Counted from the first letter of the stretch, positions 8,851 through 17,559 are shown. The stretch: 64,000 nucleotides of DNA from MWEI01 sp964600235 (GCA_964600235.1 CAZRIV010000006.1:124001-188000), one strand, 5' to 3'. Program-made: numbers and translations. The notes: generated by a model not told the origin, from the letters alone.

Positions 8851-9873
8851 TTAGTCGCTCATTATCGGCGTACCGTTATCCGTCACGATGAACAGAACTT
8901 TATATTCACCAATAGGGTCATAGGGTGATGCCGTCCATGTAAAGGTCTGAGTGGCCGGATCGAAACTCGCAGAGAGATAGGTATCATTGGCATCTCGGGG
9001 TAGGTCTGCGGCATAGAAGGTAAGCGTATCACCATCGGGATCAAGTGCTGAGACCTGGAATGAGAGCGAGCTTACGGAAGGATAGCCTAAAGTGAGGTTG
9101 GTGGGAACGGTCAGCACCGGGGGCTGGTTCACATTACCCACGGTTATGTTCACATTCAGGCTGGCACTCTTTGGCGGAGCGCCGTCATCCGTTGCCAGGA
9201 AAGTCACGGTGTAGTTTCCGCCCTGGTCATAAGCCGGGGTCCAGTAGAAGCTTCCGGTAGAAGGATCAAGTGTGGCGCCCGCGGGCAGGTTGGTGGAGCT
9301 GTAGGTGACATTGTCTCCGTCAGGGTCTGGTGCGCTTATGATAAAGGTCACCAGCTGCAGCTCACTGACCTGCTGGTCGGCAATGCTGTCAAAGACAGGC
9401 GGATTGTTAAACCCGGTCAGTTGGATGAGCCCGGCATCGGTGGTCTGCCCCGCAATAACCTCTATGCCCCCCGTACTGCCCTGGAGGACTGCATTCCCTT
9501 CCGAGTCGTTCAGAGATAAGGAAATGCTGTATCCGGCTCCTTCCTCTATGCCGCTGATGGTCCCTTCTCCTGTGTCGCACGGCCAGGGTCCGCCTGTGGT
9601 GACGAGGTTCTCCCGGCTGTCGTAAACCTGGGCGACCACACTCACAATCCCGTATTCGACGCAGGGGATGTCGGTGGCCTTGTATCGGAGCAGGGATGCT
9701 TCCTTTTGGGGCATCTTCAGTGAAAAGGAGATGCTGCCCGTGCCGTTTCCACCGTCTTTGGTGCAGGCGCTTAACAGCAGTGCCAGAAAGAGTACCGCAA
9801 GATATCTGTTCCTCAGGATTGATGCGCTGTCCGCCGCCCTTTGGCCTGCGTGAGAAGAATGGATGATGTGCAT
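8851..9873 (-). CDS. Lipoprotein with shared N-terminal domain and Ig-like repeats (truncated)
   Basis: 340 residues starting at the ATG behind AAAGGGA. A lipoprotein signal ends LALLLSAC at about residue 37, placing it in the outer or inner membrane. Residues about 55-150 form a domain also found in the 11103-14930 protein: RYKA, CVEYGI, VYD and GGPWPCD are common. Two Ig/cadherin-like repeats follow (PPVFDSIADQQV..., PPVLTVPTNL...), each with DPDGD and VTVGNVN-type linkers. The frame stops at a TAA after GTPIMSD, where the parallel repeat later in the frame reads ESDYEYV; a Tyr codon changed to TAA would explain it. It is the second gene of the CsgG-like operon, 14 bases after it. Confidence 0.7.
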   Translation of the reverse strand: MHIIHSSHAGQRAADSASILRNRYLAVLFLALLLSACTKDGGNGTGSISFSLKMPQKEASLLRYKATDIPCVEYGIVSVVAQVYDSRENLVTTGGPWPCDTGEGTISGIEEGAGYSISLSLNDSEGNAVLQGSTGGIEVIAGQTTDAGLIQLTGFNNPPVFDSIADQQVSELQLVTFIISAPDPDGDNVTYSSTNLPAGATLDPSTGSFYWTPAYDQGGNYTVTFLATDDGAPPKSASLNVNITVGNVNQPPVLTVPTNLTLGYPSVSSLSFQVSALDPDGDTLTFYAADLPRDANDTYLSASFDPATQTFTWTASPYDPIGEYKVLFIVTDNGTPIMSD

Positions 9874-9887
9874 GGTATATCCCTTTC

Positions 9888-10793
9888 CTACCATCTGACG
9901 AGGATCTCGCCGCTGGCTGCCGGCCTGAACTCCCGGAAGGTCGAAATATTCTTTTTGTTGCTGAGCGCGGACGAATTCTGTTCTTCCTGTGTGGCCAGGA
10001 CAGCACGACTCCTCGGGTTGATGGTCACAAGTTTCAGATCCTGGAGTTCCTTGATGGCATTTGCAGCAGGGGTTATTTTCGGATCATGCTCAAGTGCCTT
10101 GCGATAGTAGAGATCCGCTGCACCGTAGTTTCCCCGGTCGCTTGCATCGAGTCCCATGGAGAGGTACAACAGCGCTTGGTAGCTTGTCGTCAGAGGTTTT
10201 TTGAGCCGTTCCCTCTGTTCCCGTGTGAGCCGCACCTTGAGCAGCTCGATGATCTCGAAGAGGACTTTTTTCTCCATGTCGAAGATCTTTTCAATCTGCC
10301 CGCCTGCAGAAGGCCTGCCCAACGAACTCTGGTCCTTTACCTGGAGGAGGTCCGAGGATATACCGATCTCAGGTGCCTGGCCGCTTGTGATATCTCCGCC
10401 CACCAGGTAGCTCGCGCCGAGCAGCTTGCCTACCCTTGGCGTGGAGTTGCTGTCCACGATCCCGGACGCACCGAGCTTGAGTTCTTCCAGCAGGGCCTGG
10501 AGTTTAACCCGCTCCACCACCTGAAGGCCTTCCACCTGGTGGAGGTCTGTCATGAGCATAAAGGCGAAGCCCTTCTGGAGAGGATCCAGAGAGGCCTGTC
10601 CGGATTTGTTCCGAAAGGCCAGCACGGCAAGCGTATTCCGTGCGGCAACGGTTTCCTGAGACTGTTCCTGGCTGATGGCCGTCTTGGCCCAGGCCCTGTC
10701 GTCATCACCCACGACCTGGCCCGCCGAGGCATCCGGTTTGCATAGAGCGCACAGGAAAAAGCATGAAAGGATGAAGATCATGGTCTGTTTCAT
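9888..10793 (-). CDS. CsgG/FlgO-like envelope lipoprotein with C-terminal TPR
   Basis: 301 residues from the ATG at 10793 (AAGGA 10 bases upstream). A hydrophobic signal with LCALC suggests a lipoprotein or secreted protein. Residues about 50-150 (TLAVLAFRNKSG, VVERVKLQALLEELKLG, VGKLLGASYLVGGDI) match the CsgG/FlgO-type domain in bacterial outer-membrane assembly proteins. A TPR-like helical hairpin follows (GNYGAADLYYRKALEHDPK). CsgG is the curli export pore; proteins of this wider family often only bind other envelope proteins. As first gene of an operon with a repeat lipoprotein and a barrel, a role in presenting or exporting the lipoprotein is a fair inference. Confidence 0.72.
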   Translation of the reverse strand: MKQTMIFILSCFFLCALCKPDASAGQVVGDDDRAWAKTAISQEQSQETVAARNTLAVLAFRNKSGQASLDPLQKGFAFMLMTDLHQVEGLQVVERVKLQALLEELKLGASGIVDSNSTPRVGKLLGASYLVGGDITSGQAPEIGISSDLLQVKDQSSLGRPSAGGQIEKIFDMEKKVLFEIIELLKVRLTREQRERLKKPLTTSYQALLYLSMGLDASDRGNYGAADLYYRKALEHDPKITPAANAIKELQDLKLVTINPRSRAVLATQEEQNSSALSNKKNISTFREFRPAASGEILVRW

Positions 10794-11102
10794 ATTGTTA
10801 CGTCCTTTTTCGTCATGAATGGCTGCAGTTCCTGCATTGATACATGCGAGGCCACGAGTATCCATACAGTCTCTGAAAAATGGGGGAAAACGCCTCATGC
10901 TCATAAACGACCTCACAGAGAGGTAACTGCCAAGGGCCTCCATGGAGCGGCCGACACACAATATCCCAACGGGAAACATTGTTTATTATAAAGTGAATAC
11001 CGGTAATGTCAAGCAGACCTGTGGCCGGAGTGACCGGTATCTTCAAGAAGGCATGTCAGATATGCAGGGACTTCAGGCAGAGTGCTGTTCCTTATGGATC
11101 AC
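10794..11102. other. Intergenic region with CsgG-operon promoter and long leader
   Basis: No gene seen. The minus strand carries a strong sigma-70-type promoter at 10985-11012. From it a leader of roughly 185 bases would run to the start codon at 10793. I recognise no riboswitch class in that leader, though its length leaves room for regulation. The rest holds the end of the large lipoprotein gene. Confidence 0.5.
10985..11012 (-). promoter_or_regulatory. Sigma-70-type promoter for the CsgG-like operon
   Basis: Read on the minus strand, TTGACA (11007-11012) and TATAAT (10985-10990) are both perfect consensus boxes, 16 bases apart. Transcription would begin near 10978. Confidence 0.75.
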
Positions 11103-14100
11103 TCAGTATTCGAATTCGTAGGCGCCCATGTCCACAATACCTCCGATGATGCGGGGGCTCCCTGCAAGGTCCGCGTCAATCATGCACGGGGCTTCATTGA
11201 AGCCTTCGTCGATACATGGCGAGCCATGGGTCAGCCGGAAGTCCCCTGCGGCAGGGTCTATGAATGCAGGGTCTTCATCAATGCAGCTCGGGTCCCATGG
11301 CGACTCATCGGACGCGAGCTCCACGTCGCTGAACCGGACGGTTACCGTGGAGCTCAGTCCAAAGATCTGCTTCTTGTAGACCCCGAAGCTGTTTGACCTG
11401 ACAATGGAGTTCCAGACCTCCAGTGAGCTGTTTTCACAGAATATGCCCCCGCCCTTGTAGCTTGCCTGGTTTCCATAGATCGTACAGTTCGTTACGGCTG
11501 CATTCTCGCTGTTCCAGATCGCGATCCCACCGCCCCTGTTCCCGGATAATGGAGTGTAGGCGGTATTATCGTAGAAGAGCGAATCAACGATACATACGGC
11601 GGGCCCGGTGAAGGCGACCCCTCCTCCGTCTCCGGCCGTATTCCCTCTGAATACGCTCCGTGAGATTCTGGTGTCTGCGGACAGGCCGTAAATGCCTCCC
11701 CCGGCATAACCGGTGGACGCCGTGTTGCCTTCAAACAGGCAGTTCTCGACAGTAAGGGTTGAAGCGCTATTGGAGTTGTTTATCCCGCCGCCCCACGAGG
11801 CGCTGTTATTCCTGAATGTGCAGTTGAAGACACCCAGCGCTACGGGCAGGGTATTGGATATCCCTCCTCCCGGGTTAGACGGGCTGGAGCCGTTCTGTAT
11901 GCAGAATCCGTCCATGACAACCGTGCCGGCAGAGCCGGAAATGGAGAAGCAGCGGGTGAGTCCCTGCCCGTCCACGAATACGGTGTTGGCCGTAAAGTCC
12001 CTCTGGGAGAGGTAAGTCTCGGATCCGACGAAGCCCCCATAGAGTTCCAGGTCTTTGGTTATTTCGATAGGCTGGGTCAGGAGATAAAACCCTTGCTTCA
12101 CCCAGATCTGGTCTCCGGGATCTGCAGCCGCAACGGCTTGTGGTATGCCGGGAACCGCCAGTGACCAGCTCCTGCCGGAGTTTCCTGTCTGGCCGTTTAC
12201 CGGGTCGACATATACGACATTCGCCTGTGAAAGCGAAGGTCCCGAGTAAGAGCCCGAGGCCGGCAGGCGGGCATAGTCGCCGTGCTCGTCGGTAAATGCA
12301 AAATAGTAGGTATGTGCCTGAGCGCTCAGCACCCTGCTGCAGGTATAGGTGCCGTTCGATGCCGTACCCGACGAGAGGGTCATGGTGTAGGCAGAGCCGT
12401 CTATGTACACGTATGCATTGAGCGGCATGTCTCCGTCTTGATCCGTGTAATGGACGCTATAGGTGAAGGTGGTGGCCGTTGTCCCTGTGCCCGGGTCGAC
12501 AGTGCCACCCTCGAGGGCAGGGGGATGGTTTACCGTCGGGCCTGTTGCTGCACCCGAGGCCGGGAACCTGGCGGCGCCGCCCGAGCCGTCGGAGAAGGAG
12601 AAGTAATAGGAATGGGTCCCGGGTGAGAGTGTCCCCTGATACGTATAGGTGCCGTTTGACGGGGTTCCTGAAGCAAGGGTCATACCCCGGGCTGAACCGT
12701 CGATGTATACCGATGCGGTTGCCGGGCTGTTCCCGTCCGGGTCAGAGTAGTGGATGCTGAAGGTGAATATGGTTGCAGTCGTACCTTCGTCCGGGTTTAC
12801 GTACGGACTGCCGAGGCTCGGGGGATTATTCACCAGAGGGCCTGAGAAGACGCCTGTTCCGGGCTGCCGCGCAGATCCTCCATTCCCGTCACTGAACAGG
12901 AAATAATAGGTGTGCGATCCCGGGCCCAGGGATGTCTGGAAGGTATAGATACCGTTCGAGAGGGACGCGCCGGAAGCAAAGGTCATGTCATGGGGTGTGC
13001 CGTCGATATACACGTACCTTGTAGAAGGTGCCTGCCCGTCTGGATCCGAGTAATGGATGCTGTAGGTGAATGTCTGGGATGTCGTTCCCGAACCGGGGCT
13101 CACTGAAGCGCCGGCCAGCACCGGTGAATGGTTTACAAAGGGCCCTGCATATGAGTCTATGACAGGCAGTCTGGCCGAGCCGCCTTTGCCGTCGGAGAAT
13201 GAGAAGTAGTAGGCATGGGTTCCTGGCGGCAGGGTGGTGCTGAAGGTATAGGTGCCGTTTGATTCCGTACCGGACGAGAGTGCCATGATATGGGCATTCC
13301 CGTCTATGTAAACGTATCCGGTCGAGGGGCGGTCCCCGTCCTGATCCGAGTAGCGGACGCTGTAGGTGTATGGGATGCCTGTAGAGCCGTCAACAGGGTT
13401 TACCCCCGGGCTGTCGATGACGGGTGCATGATTAGGCGGCCCGGCAACAGAGGGCCCTGAAGAGGTCCCGCTTGTCGGTGCCTGGGCAAAGCCTCCGTTC
13501 CCGTCGGTGAAGGAGAAATAATAGGTGTGCGGTCCGGGCCCGAGGGTGGTGCTGTAGGTATAGGTGCCGTCCCATGCGCTCCCCGACGAGAGCTCCATGG
13601 TGTACGGGGTGCCGTCGATGTACACCGATGCAGTTACAGCGGGGTCGTTGTCCGGATCTGAATAATGGACGCTGTAGGTGAAGGTTTCCCCTGAATTACC
13701 CTCGTTGGGGCTAATACTCCCGTTGTTCAGCACCGGGGCGTGGTTGAGCGGTCCGGTCACCGTAATCCCTGATGAGTATCCCGAGGCGGGCACCCGCGCC
13801 GAACCCCCATGACCATCGGAGAAGGAATAGTAATACGTGTGAGGCCCTGCCTGCAGCCTGGTTGTATAGGTATAGGTTCCATCCCATGCCGCATGTCCGG
13901 CCGTAAGGGCCATGAGGTGGGGGATGCCGTCGATGTATACATGGCGTGCCGAGGGGTTGTGTCCGTCCTGGTCTGTGTAATGTATGCTGAAGGTGAAGAC
14001 CGTGTCCGTACCGCCGGTTTCAGGGCTCACCAGGGCGCTGCCGAGCGCAGGTGCATGGTTTGATGTATCGGGCGAAATGATTATGTTTACCGTTGCCGTG

Positions 14101-14930
14101 TCTGATCCGCCATGGGCATCCTTTGCCTCATAGGTGAAACTGTCGGTGGTGTCGCCTCGGCCATCGTGGGTGTAGCGGAAGGTCCCGTCCGCATAGAGGG
14201 TCAAATTGCCGTGGTCCGGCCCCGATATGGGCTTTGTGTCAGCGGTGAGGCTGTGCGTGTCAGGGGCGATGTCATTGTGCAGCAGGCTTGCATATCCGGA
14301 ATCAAGCACGGTTACGGTGCCCCCCCGGTTAACCGTGGCGCAGTCGTTGAGCGCATCGAGGAAGACCTCTTCAGAGCTCAGAAAATCGATCTCTATGACG
14401 GCCTCGGCCACCTTACCGGCTATGACCGTGATGTTCGACTTTTTACCGGTTAAAATGAGCCTTCCCTCGTCGTTGTTGAGGTTGACGCGCACAGACCTGT
14501 TGTTTCCATGCTTGATCCTGGTCAGAGACCCTTGCCCTGCATCGCAGCTCCAGGGGCCTCCGCGGGCCAGCAGGACATTGTCCTCGTCATACACCTTTGC
14601 ATCCAGCACGGAGATGCCGAATTCGACGCAGCGATCCGAGATCGCTTTGTACCGGACAGGGGCGTCAGCTGTAGAAATGGCTGATTGAGGAAACTGCAGC
14701 GAAAGGCTTAAGGCCCCCGTTTCAGGAGAAGACCCGTCACCTGAACTGCTGCAGGAGCACAGGACAAGAATGAAAAGGTACAGGAAAAGGCGCAGAACAT
14801 GCACACGGGCCTCAGTGGTCTTTAATCCTTGATTGTGCCTCCCAGCGGGTGTTTGAAGAGGTGAATACGGAATGCGGGGATTCTCCCTCATTCCTTCTCT
14901 ATTCACATATCCTCTCGCCATGTGCTCCAT
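11103..14930 (-). CDS. Large lipoprotein: shared N-domain, six tandem repeats, beta-helix
   Basis: About 1,275 residues. A lipobox-like LCSC follows a hydrophobic stretch. The start is uncertain: ATG 14930 behind AAAGGGA is chosen; GTG 14804 behind GAGG gives a shorter, more ordinary signal. Next is the N-domain shared with 8851-9873 (RYKA, CVEFGI, GGPWSCD), then a Cadherin/VCBS-like segment (ADGTFRYTHDGRGDTTDSF), then six repeats of about 95-105 residues. The last 350 residues form a right-handed beta-helix: IWVKQGFY, many GGGI and NCTF/NCLF/NNT units, ending MGAYEFEY, as in choice-of-anchor Q proteins. It is likely a surface adhesin or glycan-binding protein. The end lies 309 bases before the CsgG-like gene's start. 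Confidence 0.75.
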   Translation of the reverse strand: MEHMARGYVNREGMRENPRIPYSPLQTPAGRHNQGLKTTEARVHVLRLFLYLFILVLCSCSSSGDGSSPETGALSLSLQFPQSAISTADAPVRYKAISDRCVEFGISVLDAKVYDEDNVLLARGGPWSCDAGQGSLTRIKHGNNRSVRVNLNNDEGRLILTGKKSNITVIAGKVAEAVIEIDFLSSEEVFLDALNDCATVNRGGTVTVLDSGYASLLHNDIAPDTHSLTADTKPISGPDHGNLTLYADGTFRYTHDGRGDTTDSFTYEAKDAHGGSDTATVNIIISPDTSNHAPALGSALVSPETGGTDTVFTFSIHYTDQDGHNPSARHVYIDGIPHLMALTAGHAAWDGTYTYTTRLQAGPHTYYYSFSDGHGGSARVPASGYSSGITVTGPLNHAPVLNNGSISPNEGNSGETFTYSVHYSDPDNDPAVTASVYIDGTPYTMELSSGSAWDGTYTYSTTLGPGPHTYYFSFTDGNGGFAQAPTSGTSSGPSVAGPPNHAPVIDSPGVNPVDGSTGIPYTYSVRYSDQDGDRPSTGYVYIDGNAHIMALSSGTESNGTYTFSTTLPPGTHAYYFSFSDGKGGSARLPVIDSYAGPFVNHSPVLAGASVSPGSGTTSQTFTYSIHYSDPDGQAPSTRYVYIDGTPHDMTFASGASLSNGIYTFQTSLGPGSHTYYFLFSDGNGGSARQPGTGVFSGPLVNNPPSLGSPYVNPDEGTTATIFTFSIHYSDPDGNSPATASVYIDGSARGMTLASGTPSNGTYTYQGTLSPGTHSYYFSFSDGSGGAARFPASGAATGPTVNHPPALEGGTVDPGTGTTATTFTYSVHYTDQDGDMPLNAYVYIDGSAYTMTLSSGTASNGTYTCSRVLSAQAHTYYFAFTDEHGDYARLPASGSYSGPSLSQANVVYVDPVNGQTGNSGRSWSLAVPGIPQAVAAADPGDQIWVKQGFYLLTQPIEITKDLELYGGFVGSETYLSQRDFTANTVFVDGQGLTRCFSISGSAGTVVMDGFCIQNGSSPSNPGGGISNTLPVALGVFNCTFRNNSASWGGGINNSNSASTLTVENCLFEGNTASTGYAGGGIYGLSADTRISRSVFRGNTAGDGGGVAFTGPAVCIVDSLFYDNTAYTPLSGNRGGGIAIWNSENAAVTNCTIYGNQASYKGGGIFCENSSLEVWNSIVRSNSFGVYKKQIFGLSSTVTVRFSDVELASDESPWDPSCIDEDPAFIDPAAGDFRLTHGSPCIDEGFNEAPCMIDADLAGSPRIIGGIVDMGAYEFEY
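12216..14066 (-). repeat. Six tandem ~300-bp repeats inside the large lipoprotein gene
   Basis: Each repeat encodes N-H-(A/P/S)-P at its start, a SDPDG/TDQDG calcium-loop-like turn, the invariant VYIDG, (W/N)GTYT, HTYYF-SF-DG-GG and a closing SGP. The DNA copies are diverged but clearly homologous, so slippage or recombination between copies is possible. Confidence 0.8.
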
Positions 14931-15242
14931 GTATCCCTTTCTCTTCCGCCTGGGTGACAATGCCTCATGCCGCCGGGCCTTATCAGGCGCGATGCCCTTT
15001 CTCTTTGGTTATAGCATTCATGCAGAGGGATAACGATACTACTCTACCTTGGGACATAAAGCAATATTCATGCAAAACATATATACTAAATAATATTAAC
15101 ATGTTCAAAGCAATTATCAAGGGGGCTTGCCGCAAATAAGGGCAATGAGGTTCTTAGTTTGAAGAAAAATATTTCTCATATATTGCGGAATGGTTCGATT
15201 TGTTGATAAAAATGTGTGACAATTTTTCAGGTCATTTTGCCG
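14931..15242. other. Intergenic region between divergent genes
   Basis: No gene seen. AT-rich at 15055-15115 and likely holds promoters for both flanking genes, but no box pair is convincing enough to list. Confidence 0.4.
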
Positions 15243-16343
15243 ATGAATAGAACAGCTATGGACAAGGTGAAAACAGACAGCGGTTTCCAGCTCTGGAGAG
15301 TACTTATGGCGATCCTTGTGGTGAGCGTATTCGCAGGGACGGTCATGCAGCTCAAAACGGTGTTCTCTTTCAAGCCGATGACCTCCATGATCCACCCGGG
15401 ATCGGGCGTGAGTAATCCGTTCAAATCGATCTTTACGGATAAGGCCTCCAAAGGGGTTGCCGGCCACAGGGCACGCGTTTCCGAGCATGACGGCGCATTG
15501 AGGCTGGACAAGGAAGTGCTCTTACGCCTGCAAGACCGCTATGGAAAGGAACTGAACAATCCAAGGATACAGGTCCAGGCCATAGAAGAGATCCAGAGGC
15601 TCCTGGAATCCAAGTATCCGGCAAACGTTCAGGCCAGGATGGGCGAGGCCATAAGAATCGTGTTTCCCGCTCATGCCGAACAGCTCTTGAAGATGTCCGC
15701 CAAGTTCACCCTCTATGGCACGTGGCTAAAAGGCGCCTGGGGTGGGCTCCTGGGAAGGAGCAAACAGGAGCGGGAAGCAGTCATCAAGGAAAAGCGCCGG
15801 GAAATTTTCGGGACTGATGCTCAAAAGATCTGGCCGGAAGATCTGCGGCCAAAGACAATAAGCCAGGTATTGAGCGGATTGAACAAGGTTAAAGGCTCCT
15901 CACTGGAAGACAAGCTGTCCTTTTTCAGTGATACCATACACCAGGAATATGCCCTGGAGGCGCAGGCCTATATCAAGGAACATCAGAAAGAGCTCCTGGA
16001 GCGTTTTGTTAAACTCGAAAGCGTCCAGACAGACCTGAAAACGATGCAGCCTCAGGTGAGGAGACAGAACCTGATGACCATAGGCCGGACCCTTGGGATG
16101 GATGAAAGCGACCTGGCCCGGTGGATTGCGTTGGAAAAGACCCGGGATGAGCGGTGGAGCAGGGGAGACTCGTACATGAAGGAACGCAAACAGGTGATAG
16201 ATAAGGTTCCTGAGGCCCTTCGCGAGCTCTTGCTGAACGAATTGAGGCAGAAATATTTCGACAAAGAGGCAGCCAGGATAGCATCAGAGGAAAAGTCCGG
16301 ATATTTCAGGTTCAAGGTCAAAAGGGTTTACGGGTTGAACTAG
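15243..16343 (+). CDS. Lipase-chaperone-like membrane-anchored helical protein
   Basis: 366 residues, one N-terminal membrane helix (LWRVLMAILVVSVFAGTVM) and an otherwise charged, helical body. Features recalling lipase-specific foldases are the anchor plus a variable linker, a middle motif REAVIKEKRREIFG, and a C-terminal helix with R-W...R...Y then alternating Arg/Glu. The family likeness is by eye and could be superficial. No lipase gene is adjacent; the alpha/beta hydrolase at 42546 is far away. The start is uncertain (GTG 15216 or ATG 15243), neither with a strong ribosome binding site. The gene is followed by a very long hairpin at 16387-16475. Confidence 0.45.
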   Translation: MNRTAMDKVKTDSGFQLWRVLMAILVVSVFAGTVMQLKTVFSFKPMTSMIHPGSGVSNPFKSIFTDKASKGVAGHRARVSEHDGALRLDKEVLLRLQDRYGKELNNPRIQVQAIEEIQRLLESKYPANVQARMGEAIRIVFPAHAEQLLKMSAKFTLYGTWLKGAWGGLLGRSKQEREAVIKEKRREIFGTDAQKIWPEDLRPKTISQVLSGLNKVKGSSLEDKLSFFSDTIHQEYALEAQAYIKEHQKELLERFVKLESVQTDLKTMQPQVRRQNLMTIGRTLGMDESDLARWIALEKTRDERWSRGDSYMKERKQVIDKVPEALRELLLNELRQKYFDKEAARIASEEKSGYFRFKVKRVYGLN

Positions 16344-16674
16344 CATTCTATCCTGAGTTTGTGTTCGAAGTGGTGCAAAAACTCAATCCGTTAAAGGAGG
16401 TGATCTCTTTAGCCTTTGAGAGATGCTGAATTTACCTCTCATTGAAAGGCTAAAGAGATCACCTCCTTTAACGGACCTGTAAAAACAATTCAGTTCACCC
16501 TAAAAATTATAATTTTAATGAACACCTTAAAAGCGTGTCGGATGTGTATGGACGCATTCAAATGCACAATCCGGGATTACAGTGGGGTGCAGCCGGTAAG
16601 GCTCAACACATCTCAGTCAGGCTCAAACATCGTAAGTGCGTCCCGGCTACGAGCCTGCAGATGTGCGAATGCCT
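16344..16674. other. Intergenic region with 31-bp hairpin, otherwise empty
   Basis: Holds the hairpin at 16387-16475; the remaining 200 bases up to the SpoU methyltransferase stop show no gene or RNA I recognise. Confidence 0.5.
16387..16475. repeat. 31-bp perfect inverted repeat with SD / anti-SD sequence
   Basis: Arms 16387-16417 and 16445-16475 are exactly complementary; the 27-base loop contains a further 5-bp pair (GAGAG/CTCTC). The left arm holds TAAAGGAGGTGATC and the right arm GATCACCTCCTTTA, the latter the same as the 3' end of bacterial 16S rRNA. It may work as a terminator for 15243-16343, but there is no U-run after the stem, so another role is possible. Confidence 0.8.
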
Positions 16675-17340
16675 CTACTCGGTTTTTAACATGTATTGAA
16701 AGCGGATGGTATAGATGGCGATGCCGAAGGCAACGGCCGCGTTCAGGGAGGTCTTGATGCCCTGCATGGGTATGGAAAGCACCTTCTCGCACTTCTCCAG
16801 TATGCCCGGATCCACCCCGCAGACCTCGTTGCCCACGACGATCACTATGGGTCTTTCGTCCGGTTCAGGGCGGACCTGATGGATCGGTATGGACCGCTCT
16901 CCTCCCTCGATGGCCCACAGACGCATCCCCTGCGATACGAGCTTTTCGGCTGTAGTAAACCCATTGAGGCTGTGGCTCCAGGCAATGACCTCATCAGCGC
17001 CGAGGGCCGTTTTCCTGAGCCTGGGATTATGGGGCGTGGGAGTGATGCCGCACAGATGTATATGAGAGATGCCTGCCCCGTCAGTGCTCCGGAATATGGA
17101 ACCCACGTTGTAGATGCTCCTCAGGTTATCCAAAAGCACCTCGATACGCGGCAGGGCCATACCCGACGGCATGGGGGCGGCCTTGTGCTCTTCATAGGGA
17201 TCACTGACGGGCACGGCGGGCGACCCGCACCTGGGACAGGCCAGGTCGTCCGAATGGCCGTGGATAATGGGAAAACGGAGACCGCACCCGTGCTTCGTGC
17301 AGCATCGTATCTGGAGTCTCACCGTGGGCCGCATGCGCAT
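16675..17340 (-). CDS. SpoU/TrmH-family RNA 2'-O-methyltransferase with Zn-ribbon-like N-terminus
   Basis: 221 residues. The SPOUT domain covers about residues 65-215: VLLDNLRSIYNVGSIFRSTDG (motif 1, with N and R) , IVVGNEVCGVDPGIL (motif 2) and LSIPMQGIKTSLNAAVAFGI (motif 3). Together they form the knotted SAM site. The first 55 residues contain CCTKHGC and CPRCG, which could be a zinc ribbon for RNA binding; this addition is uncommon in short SpoU proteins. The target is a tRNA or rRNA ribose, not identifiable here. The gene stands alone on the minus strand facing the universal stress protein gene. Confidence 0.85.
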   Translation of the reverse strand: MRMRPTVRLQIRCCTKHGCGLRFPIIHGHSDDLACPRCGSPAVPVSDPYEEHKAAPMPSGMALPRIEVLLDNLRSIYNVGSIFRSTDGAGISHIHLCGITPTPHNPRLRKTALGADEVIAWSHSLNGFTTAEKLVSQGMRLWAIEGGERSIPIHQVRPEPDERPIVIVVGNEVCGVDPGILEKCEKVLSIPMQGIKTSLNAAVAFGIAIYTIRFQYMLKTE

Positions 17341-17489
17341 TACCTACCACAGGCCCTGTCCCTAAGGAATGATAAATGGGGACATGAAGGCCCCCTTCAC
17401 ATCGATGAGGCCGAAATGCATGCCTTGAACTGGTAAGTTTTCCCCCCCGGATATTCTCTGCCCGGGTCCTTACAGACAAAAGGAGGCTA

Positions 17490-17520
17490 TTGACAGCATG
17501 CTCACGGGCCTTACTTTAAT
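17490..17520 (+). promoter_or_regulatory. Possible sigma-70 promoter for the universal stress gene
   Basis: TTGACA at 17490-17495 and TTTAAT at 17515-17520, spacing 19, longer than ideal. The next gene starts 40 bases downstream with a G-rich ribosome binding site. Confidence 0.3.
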
Positions 17521-17559
17521 AGTGAGCAGCACGCAGGGCGACAGTCCAAGGGGGGGCGT

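Noticed and set aside
10086..10745. 219-codon plus-strand frame
   Set aside because: Antisense to the CsgG-like gene, no start signals.
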